From an uncultured Oligoflexales bacterium (GTDB lineage: Bacteria; Bdellovibrionota_B; Oligoflexia; Oligoflexales; JAPPIL01), in contig OY282434.1 of the NCBI GenBank assembly GCA_958296095.1, forward strand, positions 2,696,001-2,760,000: DNA of 64,000 nt, given 5' to 3'. Shown in pieces: positions 17,335-26,715 of the stretch. A program made the position numbers and the translations under genes. A model generated the notes under the pieces. The model had not been told where the DNA came from and did not search any database. It was given only the letters and a program-made list of their open reading frames with translations. Every line of letters begins with the position of its first letter. The first letter of the stretch is position 1.

Positions 17335-18213
17335 GTGGAAGAATATGACGACAGTCGGCACTTCACTATCGATGCTGAGGCGGCGAACGCCTATCTGCGC
17401 GAGCTTTATCGTTTCGGAAAAAAGCATCAAGTCCAAGAAATGATTATCGAACGTATCGTGTTGATCTGCAGGGCCGGGATAAACGGCGAGGCTTTTCAAC
17501 GGGCACAAGCCGCGGGCTACGAGCGTGGCGAAAATGAGTGGTGTGGAGGTTGCTACGATGTGCTTTTCGATTGGTTATATAGGGAATGCCCTTTTTACCT
17601 CCACCTTAACTGTGACGATCACAAAGAATGGGTGCTTTGTTGCTGGCACGATCCGGACAAGGATGAAAAAATCAAACACGAACTAGAAGACGAGGACGAT
17701 GATCAGAAGGAGGTGGCTAGGCTTCGTAAAAAATTCCAAGAATTTGAAAGCCAAGACGCTGACGAAGAGGAGGAGATAGGAAAAGCACATCTTAAGATCG
17801 GTGAATTTCCGCGGGGGCGCGCTATCAGTAATAAGGTTATCGAAATCGCCAATGATGCAGGGATCGAGGTCGCTGATTTTTACTCCGACAGGAGCAGAAT
17901 ATACCGCGGTAAACCGCCAGACATCGAGCCGATCCTCAATTACGCCGCGGGCGATGACTCTGTGGTGTTTGTCGAAGCTAAACTAAAATTGACCGCCCAA
18001 CATCTCGAAGATTTTGTCACAAAAATGCTAGCGCACATCCCAGGCAATTACAATATCTACGGGGCGGTTGTTTTTGCTATCGCCAACAAGCGAACGCTGG
18101 TGCTCGCAGAGAAACTCGGCTTATTTGCCCTCAAGGTCGGACTGCCGCCGCATAACCTGAGGTTGCTCAACCGAGAAGGTTTCAAACCAACCGCGTACAG
18201 CTCGCCAAAATGA
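17335..18213 (+). CDS. PD-(D/E)XK nuclease-like protein
   Basis: GTG start with GGGAG upstream gives 292 residues. The N-terminal half has a Cys-rich patch (NEWCGGCYDVLFDWLYRECP, then CCWHDPDKD), then a highly acidic coiled coil (about residues 115-155). The C-terminal domain has the core of the PD-(D/E)XK fold: PPDIEPIL, a hairpin, then DDSVVFVEAKLKLTAQHLED, where D and E-x-K match the metal-binding triad, followed by an amphipathic helix and strand YGAVVFAIAN. This resembles the endonuclease-like domain of the gene at 25785-26642. The Cys patch may be a zinc site. The gene sits directly before a repeat island. Target and activity are unknown. Confidence 0.6.
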   Translation: MEEYDDSRHFTIDAEAANAYLRELYRFGKKHQVQEMIIERIVLICRAGINGEAFQRAQAAGYERGENEWCGGCYDVLFDWLYRECPFYLHLNCDDHKEWVLCCWHDPDKDEKIKHELEDEDDDQKEVARLRKKFQEFESQDADEEEEIGKAHLKIGEFPRGRAISNKVIEIANDAGIEVADFYSDRSRIYRGKPPDIEPILNYAAGDDSVVFVEAKLKLTAQHLEDFVTKMLAHIPGNYNIYGAVVFAIANKRTLVLAEKLGLFALKVGLPPHNLRLLNREGFKPTAYSSPK

Positions 18214-18234
18214 ACGGGCAATGTCGCTGGTACT

Positions 18235-18333
18235 CAGTTGACGTGTATTTTGTGTTTGATTTCAGCTAATTGCTTTTTGGAGATATTGGCGACTGCACAG
18301 ATGCCATCCTCGCTCAGTATTTTGCCCGACTTC
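18235..18333 (-). pseudogene. Remnant: C-terminal end of an Rpn-family nuclease gene
   Basis: Reading the minus strand towards the TGA at 18237-18235 gives SGKILSEDGICAVANISKKQ followed by LAEIKHKIHVN. This matches the end of the Rpn-like gene at 42441 (LDDSAICQLADITEEQ then LAEIKNKIAKH). Upstream there is an in-frame TAG and then A-type repeat sequence, so the rest of the gene is gone. It lies between the PD-(D/E)XK gene at 17335 and repeat island 5. Confidence 0.6.
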
Positions 18334-18344
18334 TACCGCGTGCT

Positions 18345-19590
18345 CCGCCGTGCCCAGCTGCGCTACGCGCTACGCGACGCGCTGCGCTACGCTGCTTTTT
18401 TGTAACGCTCGCTTCCTAGCTCGCTGCTTATCCTCTAGTCTCTCTGCATCCTCTCTCTGCTTGCGCTCAGATCTCCCTGTATCGCGTTCAAGCTTGCCTA
18501 CCGAGAGCTCCATGAACGGCGCGGTGAGGCCGTTCGCTGCGCTACGGCTTTTTGTATCGCTCGCTTCCTAGCTCGCTCCTTGTTCTCAGACCTCCTGCTA
18601 TTGCATTCAGATTATTTTTTTTGCACAAGGCATGTGCTCACAACCTATTTTAGGGAGAGTTTCTCGGTAGGTCTGCTCCCTGCCAAGACAACGGAGGTTT
18701 GTGCTAAGTAGGGGGCTTGCCCCCAAGTTTCTCGCGATCGCGTTCAAACTTGCCTACCGAGAGCTCCATGAACGGCACGGGGAGACCGTACGAAAACTCG
18801 ACCATAAATACTGCCATATTGCTGTCAGACTATGCTTTTAGATAAGGCATGTGCTTATACATGCTCAGGGGCGAGTTTCTCGGTAGGGCTGCGCCGTGCC
18901 AAGATAACGGAGGTACGCACGACTCTTTGTATCGCTCGCTGTGAGCGGCTCTTTGCCGCTTTCTAGCTCCCCGCTCGCTTCGCTCGCTACGCGATGCTTT
19001 TTGTATCGCTCGCTTCGCTCGCTACGCTGCTTTTTGTATCGCTCGCTTCCTAGCTCGCTGCTTGCGCTCAGGCATCTTGCTATCGCGTTCAAGCTTGCGC
19101 TCAGGCATCTTGCTATCGCGTTCAAGCTTGCCCTCAAACCTCTCGGCGGTTGCCTCCACCCCTTGCCCACAGAGAGCTCCATGAAGGGCGGGGCGAGGCC
19201 GTTCGCTGCGCTACGGCTTTTTGTATCGCTCGCTTCCTAGCTCGCTCCTTGTTCTCAGACCTCCTGCTATTGCATTCAGATTATTTTTTTTGCACAAGGC
19301 ATGTGCTCACAACCTATTTTAGGGAGAGTTTCTCGGTAGGGCTGCGCCGTGCCAAGACAACGGAGATTTGTGCTAAGCATTGGCTTGCTCCGCGGTGCCA
19401 AGACAACGGAGACATGTGCTACTTGCCTCTTGCCCTCAGACCTCCCTGTATTGTGTTCATGCTTGCTACCTAGCCCCTCTGCGTGCCCAGCTGCGCTTGG
19501 CTCTTTGTAGCGCTCGCTTCCTAGCTCGCTCCTTGCCCTCAAACCTCTCGCGGTTGCCCACACCCCTTGCCCACCAAGAACTCCCGCAAG
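18345..19590. repeat. Repeat island 5
   Basis: Between convergent genes. A full plus-oriented B element is at 18753-18887. Two composite copies, 18497-18671 and 19166-19340, have the two B ends flanking an inserted A+D segment. Over about 140 bases (18530-18671 and 19199-19340) these two composites look identical. A elements cluster at 18385-18425 and 18915-19060, and D linkers repeat twice at 19068-19125. C units lie after each B end, doubled at 19350-19415. A final B left fragment near 19570 touches the end of the MlaF-like gene. No gene is seen. Confidence 0.9.
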
Positions 19591-19596
19591 GACAAG

Positions 19597-20424
19597 TTAT
19601 TGCCAGTGTTGGGCAATGAACTCCTGCGGCAGACACAGTTGCTGCGCGGCTTCAAGACTGATGCCGATCAGTCGGGTGCTGATAAAGTGTTTCACCCACG
19701 CGGGGCCACGCAGTAGCAGTTCACGCCAATCGCCGTCAGCGATGACCCGCCCTTCGTTGACGACGATGATGCGGTGGGCAAAACGAATGGCAGTCTCGAC
19801 GTTGCTGGTCGCTATCAACAGAGCACTGTCGGGGTTAGCACAGAGGTCGTGAATCATGTTGATGATGACCGTCGAGGTGACAGGGTCGAGTCCCGCGGTG
19901 GGATCGTCAAAGATAGCAACGACTGGCTCAGTGCTCAACGCCCGCGCAATGCCAACCCGCCGCTGCATGCCACCCGACAGTTCATGCGGAAAGAGCTCGC
20001 TTGCATTCGGCAATTTGATCTTGTCGAGCAGGAAGTCGATCTTTTTCTCCATACGTTCCCGCGGAAAGTCTGTCATGCGATGCATGGCAAACAACAAGTT
20101 CTGCCGCACGGTCATGAAATCAAACAATCCCCCTTGCTGGAAAGCGATGCCGACTTTTTTTAAAGCCTCCCGCCACTGCTGGTCACCGCTATCCTTGACT
20201 GGCACGTGCATTACCTCGACCACCCCTGCATCGGGAGATAATAGGCCGAGAATTATTTTCAAGATTACCGTCTTGCCGCAGCCACCCGCACCGATTAAGC
20301 TGACCCGCTCGCCTGCACTGATTGCCAAACTGACACCCTTCAGCACCTGCTCGTGGCGGAAAGATTTCTCGACATCTACTAGGTGAATCATCGCATAGCT
20401 GTGTTTGTTGCTCTGTAATTGCAT
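19597..20424 (-). CDS. ABC transporter ATP-binding protein, MlaF-like
   Basis: About 275 residues. The ABC core starts at MIHLVDVEKSFRHEQVLKGV. Walker A is GAGGCGKT, the signature LSGGMQRRVGIARAL, Walker B IFDDPTAGLDP, and the switch His position is replaced (ATSNVET rather than T-H-D). The GMQRR signature and overall length match the MlaF/Ttg2A group that moves phospholipids between membranes. The Walker B glutamate is Asp here, which often weakens ATP hydrolysis. No MlaE permease or MlaD partner is nearby, so it is an orphan. I chose the ATG at 20424 because of an AGG site; 20391 or 20493 are possible. Confidence 0.7.
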   Translation of the reverse strand: MQLQSNKHSYAMIHLVDVEKSFRHEQVLKGVSLAISAGERVSLIGAGGCGKTVILKIILGLLSPDAGVVEVMHVPVKDSGDQQWREALKKVGIAFQQGGLFDFMTVRQNLLFAMHRMTDFPRERMEKKIDFLLDKIKLPNASELFPHELSGGMQRRVGIARALSTEPVVAIFDDPTAGLDPVTSTVIINMIHDLCANPDSALLIATSNVETAIRFAHRIIVVNEGRVIADGDWRELLLRGPAWVKHFISTRLIGISLEAAQQLCLPQEFIAQHWQ

Positions 20425-20520
20425 GTTACCTGCATTGTCGCCTTTTGACAAACAACGCTTGATGCAATCGACGGGAATGGTTTGCCCTGCCACGTAGACA
20501 GAGCAAACCCGAATACAGAA

Positions 20521-21516
20521 CTATCGCGCGGCTTTGGCTTTGATAGCCGCCCACGTCGTGGGAAGTTTGCCCGCGGGGTTAACGTGAGTGGAGAGCTCAC
20601 TGAGGGTCTGGCTGAAGATCACGGCTCGATCCGGAATATCTGTAGCCAACCACACCAGAGCTTGGTCGTCCTTATTTCGCAGTGTGGGGGAATCTAAACT
20701 CTGCAGCGCGACCAGCTTACTGTCGTGTATCAAGGACGCACCGTTGGACAGATCATTGTCTAGGATACCGCAGGTAGTGAAGCCGTTACCGATAATTGCT
20801 AGCTTAGCATGTGGCACAGAATTACACTTCAACCAGCTCAGGGTGAAGCCATCCTCGGCTAATTCCGCGGCTAATTCCTCCTCGTTTAGCACTGGCGAGT
20901 AGCGCAGCCGATAGCTAAGCACTTCCAGATCACGTTCTTCCGCATACGGAAAGCCATCGTCGAGTGCTAGCGGCGGATAATTCGCGGCAAGGTTTATCCC
21001 CTCAACCTCCAGCGCCACGACATCATAGATGTTATCTCCGGTGATGTCCTCAAAGGTATCGATGACCATAACTGTCAGATCGTCACCGAGCCTGCCGTCC
21101 CAGCCGTACAGCGAGACATTGCTTGCCTCTGCGATTTTCTCCCCAACGTTGTGGCCTGATTGACGCTCACGCCCCACCAACAGCGAATTACCCGCCTCGC
21201 TGAGGCCGATGAAGGCGAGATGGAAAGCATACTCTACGCCTTCTTCCTCGTCTTCCGCGGGGGGAGTGCTAACCCGCAGCAGCATAGTTCCGTGCCGATA
21301 AGCAGGGTCATCGGCAACCACGGGCGTGAGTTCTTCTACAGCTTTGCCCTGTGCTGTAGCTTGATGCAGCGGTGCGGTCGCTAGTGCTAAGCTGAGTGCC
21401 GCTGGCACTGCCAAATGTCCGAGCTTGGATAAAGTTCCATGCGTGCGTAGAACAGTATTGCTGGCCGCCACCTGTGTGCCGAGTAGCGCTATCATTATCA
21501 GTAAAAAACTTCTCAT
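20521..21516 (-). CDS. Exported protein, trypsin-fold-like paralogue (probably inactive)
   Basis: ATG preceded by GGAGG. The 331-residue product starts with a signal peptide (MRSFLLIMIALLGTQVAA). A (V)LR-containing linker and a second hydrophobic Ala-rich stretch (VPAALSLALATA, residues 37-48) follow. The C-terminal part aligns with the neighbour at 21544: CGILDNDLSNGASLIHDSKL here against C...GSSFGTPIFRVVSGNL there, and both end in TWxxIK/LKxKxA. The expected G-x-S-x-G-x-P is degraded to DLSNGASL, so peptidase activity is doubtful. The two genes are 27 bases apart and look like a tandem duplication that has diverged. Confidence 0.62.
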   Translation of the reverse strand: MRSFLLIMIALLGTQVAASNTVLRTHGTLSKLGHLAVPAALSLALATAPLHQATAQGKAVEELTPVVADDPAYRHGTMLLRVSTPPAEDEEEGVEYAFHLAFIGLSEAGNSLLVGRERQSGHNVGEKIAEASNVSLYGWDGRLGDDLTVMVIDTFEDITGDNIYDVVALEVEGINLAANYPPLALDDGFPYAEERDLEVLSYRLRYSPVLNEEELAAELAEDGFTLSWLKCNSVPHAKLAIIGNGFTTCGILDNDLSNGASLIHDSKLVALQSLDSPTLRNKDDQALVWLATDIPDRAVIFSQTLSELSTHVNPAGKLPTTWAAIKAKAAR

Positions 21517-21543
21517 AACTCAATACCTCCTGTGTGGGAAAAA

Positions 21544-22614
21544 CTACTGTGCCATCTTCTTCTTAAGCTCACCCCAAGTAGCCGCTACCTTACCCTGGCT
21601 AGTAACCCTGGTGGGGTTCGTCTGTTGCGCGGTAACGTAATCGACCAATTCCTGTGTCATACCTTCGGCTTGGTTGACACCCTTGTGGGTAGTGCCGCCG
21701 TGAAAACCAACGAGAACGAGGTTGCCACTAACAACCCGGAAAATCGGTGTGCCGAAGGAAGAGCCGTGGGCACCATCGATTTGGGTGCAGGTATGTCGTC
21801 CGATACCGAGTTCACCCCAGACGTTGGCCTCGAGAGTCTTGCAAGCGCGTTGCCTGAGGGGCAAATTGGCAAGACTTTCAGGGTCGTCCTCACGCACCCC
21901 GTACTGCAGCATCTGCAGTTCTAACCCGACCTCAGCGATAGGAAACAACTCTAGCGTAACTGGTGTATACCTGCCGCGCAGATTGAGGTCCTTGATGGTG
22001 AAGACCGTCACCTCGGCATAGAGGTCGAGCGGGTCACGGAAAATTTTCACAGTACGCTGCATGAAGCCTTGGTCAATTGGACCAAGGTCACCAAAGAGAC
22101 GAATGTAATCTTTCTCATGCCCGACCAAAAACATGCCTGCAAACATCGGCTCGCCTGTCGCCGTGTCGCCAACATAGACCACGTGATGGATGTGCGAGTA
22201 CTCGGGATTACGCAGAGCAATGTAGAACACCCCACTGTCTTGAGTGACCTCCTCTTGCCAGGCGAGGGCGTTGTCTTCCTCGTCCTGCGCACCGAGCTGT
22301 TCATTCCAACCTCGCATCTCCCCCGACGGACTGCCGTGACTGTGTAAGTCTAGTTCCGTCTGCTGCAGATGTTGCTGCCGTGCCTGCTGTTGGTCGGGCG
22401 ATAGCTCACGCGCCTCAGCGCTAAGCGTTATCGTCCCTGCGAGCAGCCCGAACCCCACGATCGTGCTTAGTGCACGCTGCGACAATAACGAGGCCTTGTC
22501 TGCCACCTCAGCGCGCATCGCATTACGCAACGCACCCTTGCCGTGTGCCACTTGCCCGCTGCCGCACAGCAGCAATGCTAGGGCGAAGAGCCTTAAAACT
22601 TGCGTCTTCCTCAT
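21544..22614 (-). CDS. Exported trypsin-fold-like serine peptidase
   Basis: The ATG at 22614 follows GGGAGAG; the longer frame to 22689 is Cys-rich and unlikely. The protein has 356 residues. After a signal peptide (MRKTQVLRLFALALLLCGSG) comes an ALR linker and a second hydrophobic segment (IVGFGLLAGTITLSA, about 52-66). Near residues 284-290 is GSSFGTPIF, followed by VVSGNLVLVGFHGG. This matches the G-x-S-x-G-x-P active-site strand and following hairpin of chymotrypsin-fold peptidases, with Ser286 as likely nucleophile. The His and Asp partners cannot be placed with certainty. It is probably co-transcribed with the diverged copy at 20521. Confidence 0.6.
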   Translation of the reverse strand: MRKTQVLRLFALALLLCGSGQVAHGKGALRNAMRAEVADKASLLSQRALSTIVGFGLLAGTITLSAEARELSPDQQQARQQHLQQTELDLHSHGSPSGEMRGWNEQLGAQDEEDNALAWQEEVTQDSGVFYIALRNPEYSHIHHVVYVGDTATGEPMFAGMFLVGHEKDYIRLFGDLGPIDQGFMQRTVKIFRDPLDLYAEVTVFTIKDLNLRGRYTPVTLELFPIAEVGLELQMLQYGVREDDPESLANLPLRQRACKTLEANVWGELGIGRHTCTQIDGAHGSSFGTPIFRVVSGNLVLVGFHGGTTHKGVNQAEGMTQELVDYVTAQQTNPTRVTSQGKVAATWGELKKKMAQ

Positions 22615-22756
22615 TACAACTCTCCCGTAAAATTTTTGAAAAAGGACACTGACTCGGCAGTCCTTACAGGAGCAGTAATTACATTGCAAGCATTTTTGCG
22701 CTTTTTTAAGTTGCCAACTAAAATTTTATGCTGGAGTTGATAGTACAGACATGTTC

Positions 22757-24538
22757 CTATTCGGGCGGCAGTATTTCTTCGTGATCGCTGAGGCCTTCAA
22801 ATTCCCCCAGCAGGCTGAGCTCTTGACCGGTAAAAATTTCGGCTGCCATAGCCCCACCTGCATCGATGGCAAAGAATTTTTTGCCTTGATCCTTGCCTCC
22901 GCTGATCATTCTCACACTAGTGAGGCTGAGTGCCGTGCCTACACCCGCGGAAAAGATGGCTTGGGAAACTTTTTGCCGAGATTTTTGCAGAAACTTCAGA
23001 CCCGTTGCCGCCTGTTGGGATGTACCGCTCAAGATGGCTCGCTCGACCGCCGCGAAGCGATGGTGGGCAACGATAGCATCGGCAGTGGCGCTCCCTACCC
23101 ACAAGAAGTTTGCTGCCGTCGCCAGAACGGCCAAGGCAGGCGCGGCGGGGGGAAAAAGTACACTACCGAGAATGCATATAGGGATGAAGCCAATATCGAG
23201 GCGGTAGGCGACTTTCTTGCCTATCTTGAGCCATTGAGGTGCGTTATCCTCATGCTGGTGATCGGCCAGCAAATGTCCGACCACCTTGCTATGCTGCGGC
23301 GCATTGAGCAACACACGTGCCGTGGCTAACTCGTTGTGAATCAGCCACATGTAGACCTGACGGGACATCTTTGCCGTCTTGGTGTCGTCCCAAGTTTGGC
23401 TCTGCTCAGCCATTTCTTTCGTCCTCAGCCAATTGTCCACCAGCGTCGCCTTGAGCTTGTTTATACTAGCGGTTACCTGTCTGTCGTTGGGGTAGGTCAG
23501 AGGGCGGTGCTGAACTTTAGCCAAGCCAAAGAATTTACCTCTGGGATTGAGGTAGAGCTGTTGGCCATGGACGGACAATAGCAGGGGAAACAATGCCTGC
23601 TGCACACTTTCGCTAACAACCAACTCATGCCGTTCATGCTGACGAGTTACCTCAGTATGCTTCATGTTGGTGACCTGTATCAGGGGCACAAATAAAAATG
23701 CTTGTTTGCTTACTGGCGCGGGATCGAAGCGTTTTTTTGGTTGCGCCAGAATAGTGTTTAAAGCCTGCCTGATCTTGTTCAAGCGCACGCTGTAGTAACG
23801 CAGTGCCGCGGTGGTTGCGGCGAGATCCTGATAGACTTCCCCCTTGACGGTAGCAAGTTGCTTAAGTGGTGCACACCGCTGTCGATGCGCGCGGCCTAGT
23901 TTGTGCCGACAGGTCTCTTCCCAGCTCTGGGTCTGGAAGGCAAAAGGGAACAGGCTTTGATATTTTTCCATGCTGAAGACCGTTAAGGCGATAATATCTG
24001 CTAGCAAGGCTTGAAAGAAAGATTTCATTTCGCTAGGCAGCACACGGTGATGCCACTCGCGGTCAAATTTTTTATCTCTGTATTTACCGGCATGAAAAAA
24101 TTTGTCGTGCTTACCCGCGGACACTTGCCGATAAAAATCCAGATTGTCTTTGCTCAGATCGATTTGCTGATAAGATAGTTGGAGTAATTTCCTTAAAATA
24201 ATGGCACAGAGATCATCTTTCCTGATGATGTAAAAACCATCACGTTTGACCTGACACTGTAAGACACGGGTTACCGCGAGAATGCTGCTTAGCGACTGCT
24301 GCATCTTGGCCAAATCATCTCTGGTATAGTTGTCGACCAGGTTTTTATCGAAAGCAGCTAGCTCAGCATGTAAGGCTTGCATCTCATCTATGTATAGCTG
24401 TTCGTCGCTCATGCTCACATAGGCATGGTAGTTATGCTTTAACTTAGCTATCCCTAGAGCCGCGGTCGCGGTGCGGGCTTCGGGGTGCGGTTTGCAAGCT
24501 GAGCTAAGCAACAAAAAGATCAGCACGCAATAAAACAT
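22757..24538 (-). CDS. Large lipoprotein with C-terminal membrane hairpin, unknown function
   Basis: ATG preceded by GAGGGA. The 593-residue product starts MFYCVLIFLLLSSAC, a lipoprotein signal with Cys15 as the lipid site. The middle is helical and basic, with scattered cysteines (CRHKLGRAHRQRC) and no recognised motif. Residues about 470-515 form a hydrophobic hairpin (IGFIPICILGSVLFPPAAPA then VLATAANFLWVGSATADAIV) followed by ERAILSGTSQQA. I have an impression of similar C-terminal ends in exported proteins of Bdellovibrio-like bacteria, but cannot confirm it. It is the first gene of a minus-strand series of exported proteins (24.5 to 20.5 kb). Confidence 0.7.
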   Translation of the reverse strand: MFYCVLIFLLLSSACKPHPEARTATAALGIAKLKHNYHAYVSMSDEQLYIDEMQALHAELAAFDKNLVDNYTRDDLAKMQQSLSSILAVTRVLQCQVKRDGFYIIRKDDLCAIILRKLLQLSYQQIDLSKDNLDFYRQVSAGKHDKFFHAGKYRDKKFDREWHHRVLPSEMKSFFQALLADIIALTVFSMEKYQSLFPFAFQTQSWEETCRHKLGRAHRQRCAPLKQLATVKGEVYQDLAATTAALRYYSVRLNKIRQALNTILAQPKKRFDPAPVSKQAFLFVPLIQVTNMKHTEVTRQHERHELVVSESVQQALFPLLLSVHGQQLYLNPRGKFFGLAKVQHRPLTYPNDRQVTASINKLKATLVDNWLRTKEMAEQSQTWDDTKTAKMSRQVYMWLIHNELATARVLLNAPQHSKVVGHLLADHQHEDNAPQWLKIGKKVAYRLDIGFIPICILGSVLFPPAAPALAVLATAANFLWVGSATADAIVAHHRFAAVERAILSGTSQQAATGLKFLQKSRQKVSQAIFSAGVGTALSLTSVRMISGGKDQGKKFFAIDAGGAMAAEIFTGQELSLLGEFEGLSDHEEILPPE

Positions 24539-24541
24539 TTT

Positions 24542-24703
24542 TCATCCCTCAGCTTTTGTTGCACAGGTATCGCGGGGTGAGAAATCTACCGTCGTATGAC
24601 TGCGCGGCATAAAATCATGCTGGTGATCTTCTTCCTCAAAGAGGACGAGATGAACGTTATCGAGGGTAATAATGTGCTTGTCATCTAAAAAATCTATGAT
24701 CAC
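24542..24703 (-). CDS. Possible short or truncated gene
   Basis: A minus-strand frame from GTG 24703 to TGA at 24544-24542 gives about 53 residues, starting VIIDFLDDKHIITLDNVHLV and rich in acidic and His residues (LFEEEDHQHDF). It ends three bases before the lipoprotein ATG. Its composition is gene-like, and A-type repeat sequence begins immediately upstream. It may therefore be the tail of a gene cut by the repeat island. No good ribosome-binding site is seen for the GTG. Confidence 0.3.
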   Translation of the reverse strand: MIIDFLDDKHIITLDNVHLVLFEEEDHQHDFMPRSHTTVDFSPRDTCATKAEG

Positions 24704-24709
24704 CACCGC

Positions 24710-25740
24710 GCTGCTGCGGCTTTTTGTATCGCTCGCCTTACGAGACTGTTTGCCGCTTTCTCGCTCCCTCGCTGCTTGCTCTCAGATCTCCCTGTATTGC
24801 GTTCAGATTATTTTTTCGCACAAGGCGTGTACTTGCACCTATCTCAGGGGAGAGTTTCTCGGCAGGTCTGCGCCGTGCCAAGATAACGGAGGTATGTGCT
24901 ACTTGCCTCTTGCCCTCAGACCTCTTGCTATCGCGTTCAAGCTTGCCCCCAAGTCTCTCGGCTATTGCACTCAAACTTGTCCGCCGAGAGCTCCATGAAC
25001 GGCACGGCAAGACCGTTCGCTGCGCTGCGCCGTGGCGCGCGGCTTTTTGTAACGCTCGCCTTACGAGACTGTTTGCCGCTTTCTCGCTCCCTCGCTGCTT
25101 GTGCTCTGATCTCCCTGTATTGTGTTGAGGCTCGTCATCAGGCCTCTCGCGGTTGCGTTCAGGCTTGCCTACCGAGAGCTCCATGAACGGCACGGCGAGG
25201 CCGTACGAAAACTCGACCACAAACACTGCCAACACTGCAACCAGATTATTTCCTTGCATAGGGCATGTGCTTGCACCTATCTCAGGGGCGAGTTTCTCGG
25301 TAGGGCTGCGCCGTGCCAAGATAACGGAGACATGTGCTACTTGCCTCTTGCCCTCAGGCCTCTCGGCTGTTGCCCCCACCTCTTGCCCGCCGAGAGCTCC
25401 ATGAACGGCACGGCAAGACAGTTCGCTGCGCTGCGGCTTTTTGTATCGCTCGCCTTACGAGACTGTTTGCCGCTTTCTCGCTCCCTCGCTGCTTGCTCTC
25501 AGATCTCCCTGTATTGCGTTCAGATTATTTTTTCGCACAAGGCGTGTACTTGCACCTATCTCAGGGGAGAGTTTCTCGGCAGGTCTGCGCCGTGCCAAGA
25601 TAACGGGGGAACGGGCTAAGGAAGGTCTTTGCCTCTTGCCATTGCGTTCAAGCCTGCCTGCTAGCCTCTCTGCTTGTTCTCAAACTCGGCTGTTGCGTTC
25701 AAGCTTGCCTGCTAGCCCCTTTGCTTGTGATTTTTGTCAG
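24710..25740. repeat. Repeat island 6
   Basis: A full plus-oriented B element is at 25168-25304. A composite with an A+D insert is at 25386-25583, a B right half at about 24795-24870 and a B left half at 24980-25018. The block TTTTTGTATCGCTCGCCTTA...TCTCGGCAGG occurs twice, at about 24717-24870 and 25437-25583, and looks identical. Here element A carries a variant tail (CTTACGAGACTGTTTGCCGC). C and D units fill the spaces. The island lies directly before the second PD-(D/E)XK gene. No gene is seen. Confidence 0.9.
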
Positions 25741-25784
25741 TATTTTTTGTAACTAACTAAAATGGCGGCTAGATTTTGGTCGGG

Positions 25785-26642
25785 TCAGGGTCGTGCCTGG
25801 CGATCGGGGTGGTAATCGACCAAGACGGTGTCGGGGTGGGCAATATCGCAGCTGTCGCCGAAGGCATGCACCGTAAGCAATCCCTCCCGCACCGCGGCGT
25901 CCTCCGCACCATCGTCCGCCTTCATGTAGGCCATACAACCGAAAATGCGTCGGCCCGCGCTACTAGGCAGGGTAATATGTTGTGACACAGGTTGCCAGCG
26001 ATCATAGTCACGCAGGTATTTCTTCAGAAAATGGTTAACATCGCTAGCTTCCAGCGTCGTCTTGGTTTCAACGATGACGAGATCACGCTCGCCGCTGACG
26101 ATAATGTCGATCTGGCCATTTTCGAATTTGCCCTGCTCATCCTGACAACGCACCTTGATGTCGGGCAGGGTGTCGTTGAGGTTGAAGTCACCGTGGCGAT
26201 TGAGGAGCTCAAGGATGCCCGACGCAATCACAAATTCCGCCAGTTTCCCCCACATATCGCTCAACTTGCCCGCCTCGACGGCCACCTCTCGGCGGTATTC
26301 CTTGCGTTCCTTCTCCCGCTTGGCTTCGTATTCCTTGCGTTCCTTCTCCCGCTTGGCTTCGTATTCCTTACGTTCTTCCTTGCGTTCCTTCTCCCGCTTG
26401 GCTTCGTATTCCTTGCGTTCCTTCTCCCGCTTGGCATCGTGTTCCTTGCGTTCAGCGATCCGATCCTTGCGCTCTTTCTCTAGCTTGGCTTCGTATTCCT
26501 TGCGTTCCTTCTCCCGCTTGGCTTCGTATTCCTTGCGTTCTTCCTTGCGCTCCTGGCGTTCCTTCTCCAGAGCCGCCTCAACGCGGTCGGTGAACGCAGC
26601 CAGCTTGCTATCAATATACGAGGGCTTCTTGTCCGTGCTCAT
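25785..26642 (-). CDS. PD-(D/E)XK nuclease-like protein with charged coiled coil
   Basis: 285 residues. After MSTDKKPSYIDSKLAAFTDR, residues 25-120 are a coiled coil made of repeats such as KERKEYEAKRE, coded by near-identical DNA. The C-terminal domain follows the pattern of DUF3782-type PD-(D/E)XK proteins. It has a helix (KLSDMWGKLAEFVIASGILE), then NGQIDIIVSGERDLVIVETK, where Asp and E-x-K fit the nuclease triad, then a helix (TLEASDVNHFLKKYLRDYDR). The domain also resembles the C-terminal half of the gene at 17335. The partner or target is unknown. The tandem coding repeats should vary in number between strains. It sits between repeat island 6 and an ABC transporter permease. Confidence 0.7.
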   Translation of the reverse strand: MSTDKKPSYIDSKLAAFTDRVEAALEKERQERKEERKEYEAKREKERKEYEAKLEKERKDRIAERKEHDAKREKERKEYEAKREKERKEERKEYEAKREKERKEYEAKREKERKEYRREVAVEAGKLSDMWGKLAEFVIASGILELLNRHGDFNLNDTLPDIKVRCQDEQGKFENGQIDIIVSGERDLVIVETKTTLEASDVNHFLKKYLRDYDRWQPVSQHITLPSSAGRRIFGCMAYMKADDGAEDAAVREGLLTVHAFGDSCDIAHPDTVLVDYHPDRQARP

Positions 26643-26715
26643 CGCTAACTATCCTCACTCAAGTTCCATCTGCTAATATATCACGACGATGCGAGTCACC
26701 GCAAACTTCCCCCAT

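Noticed and set aside
17034-17443. Short overlapping frames between 17034 and 17443
   Set aside because: No ribosome-binding site, odd composition and overlap with the PD-(D/E)XK gene; no support as genes.
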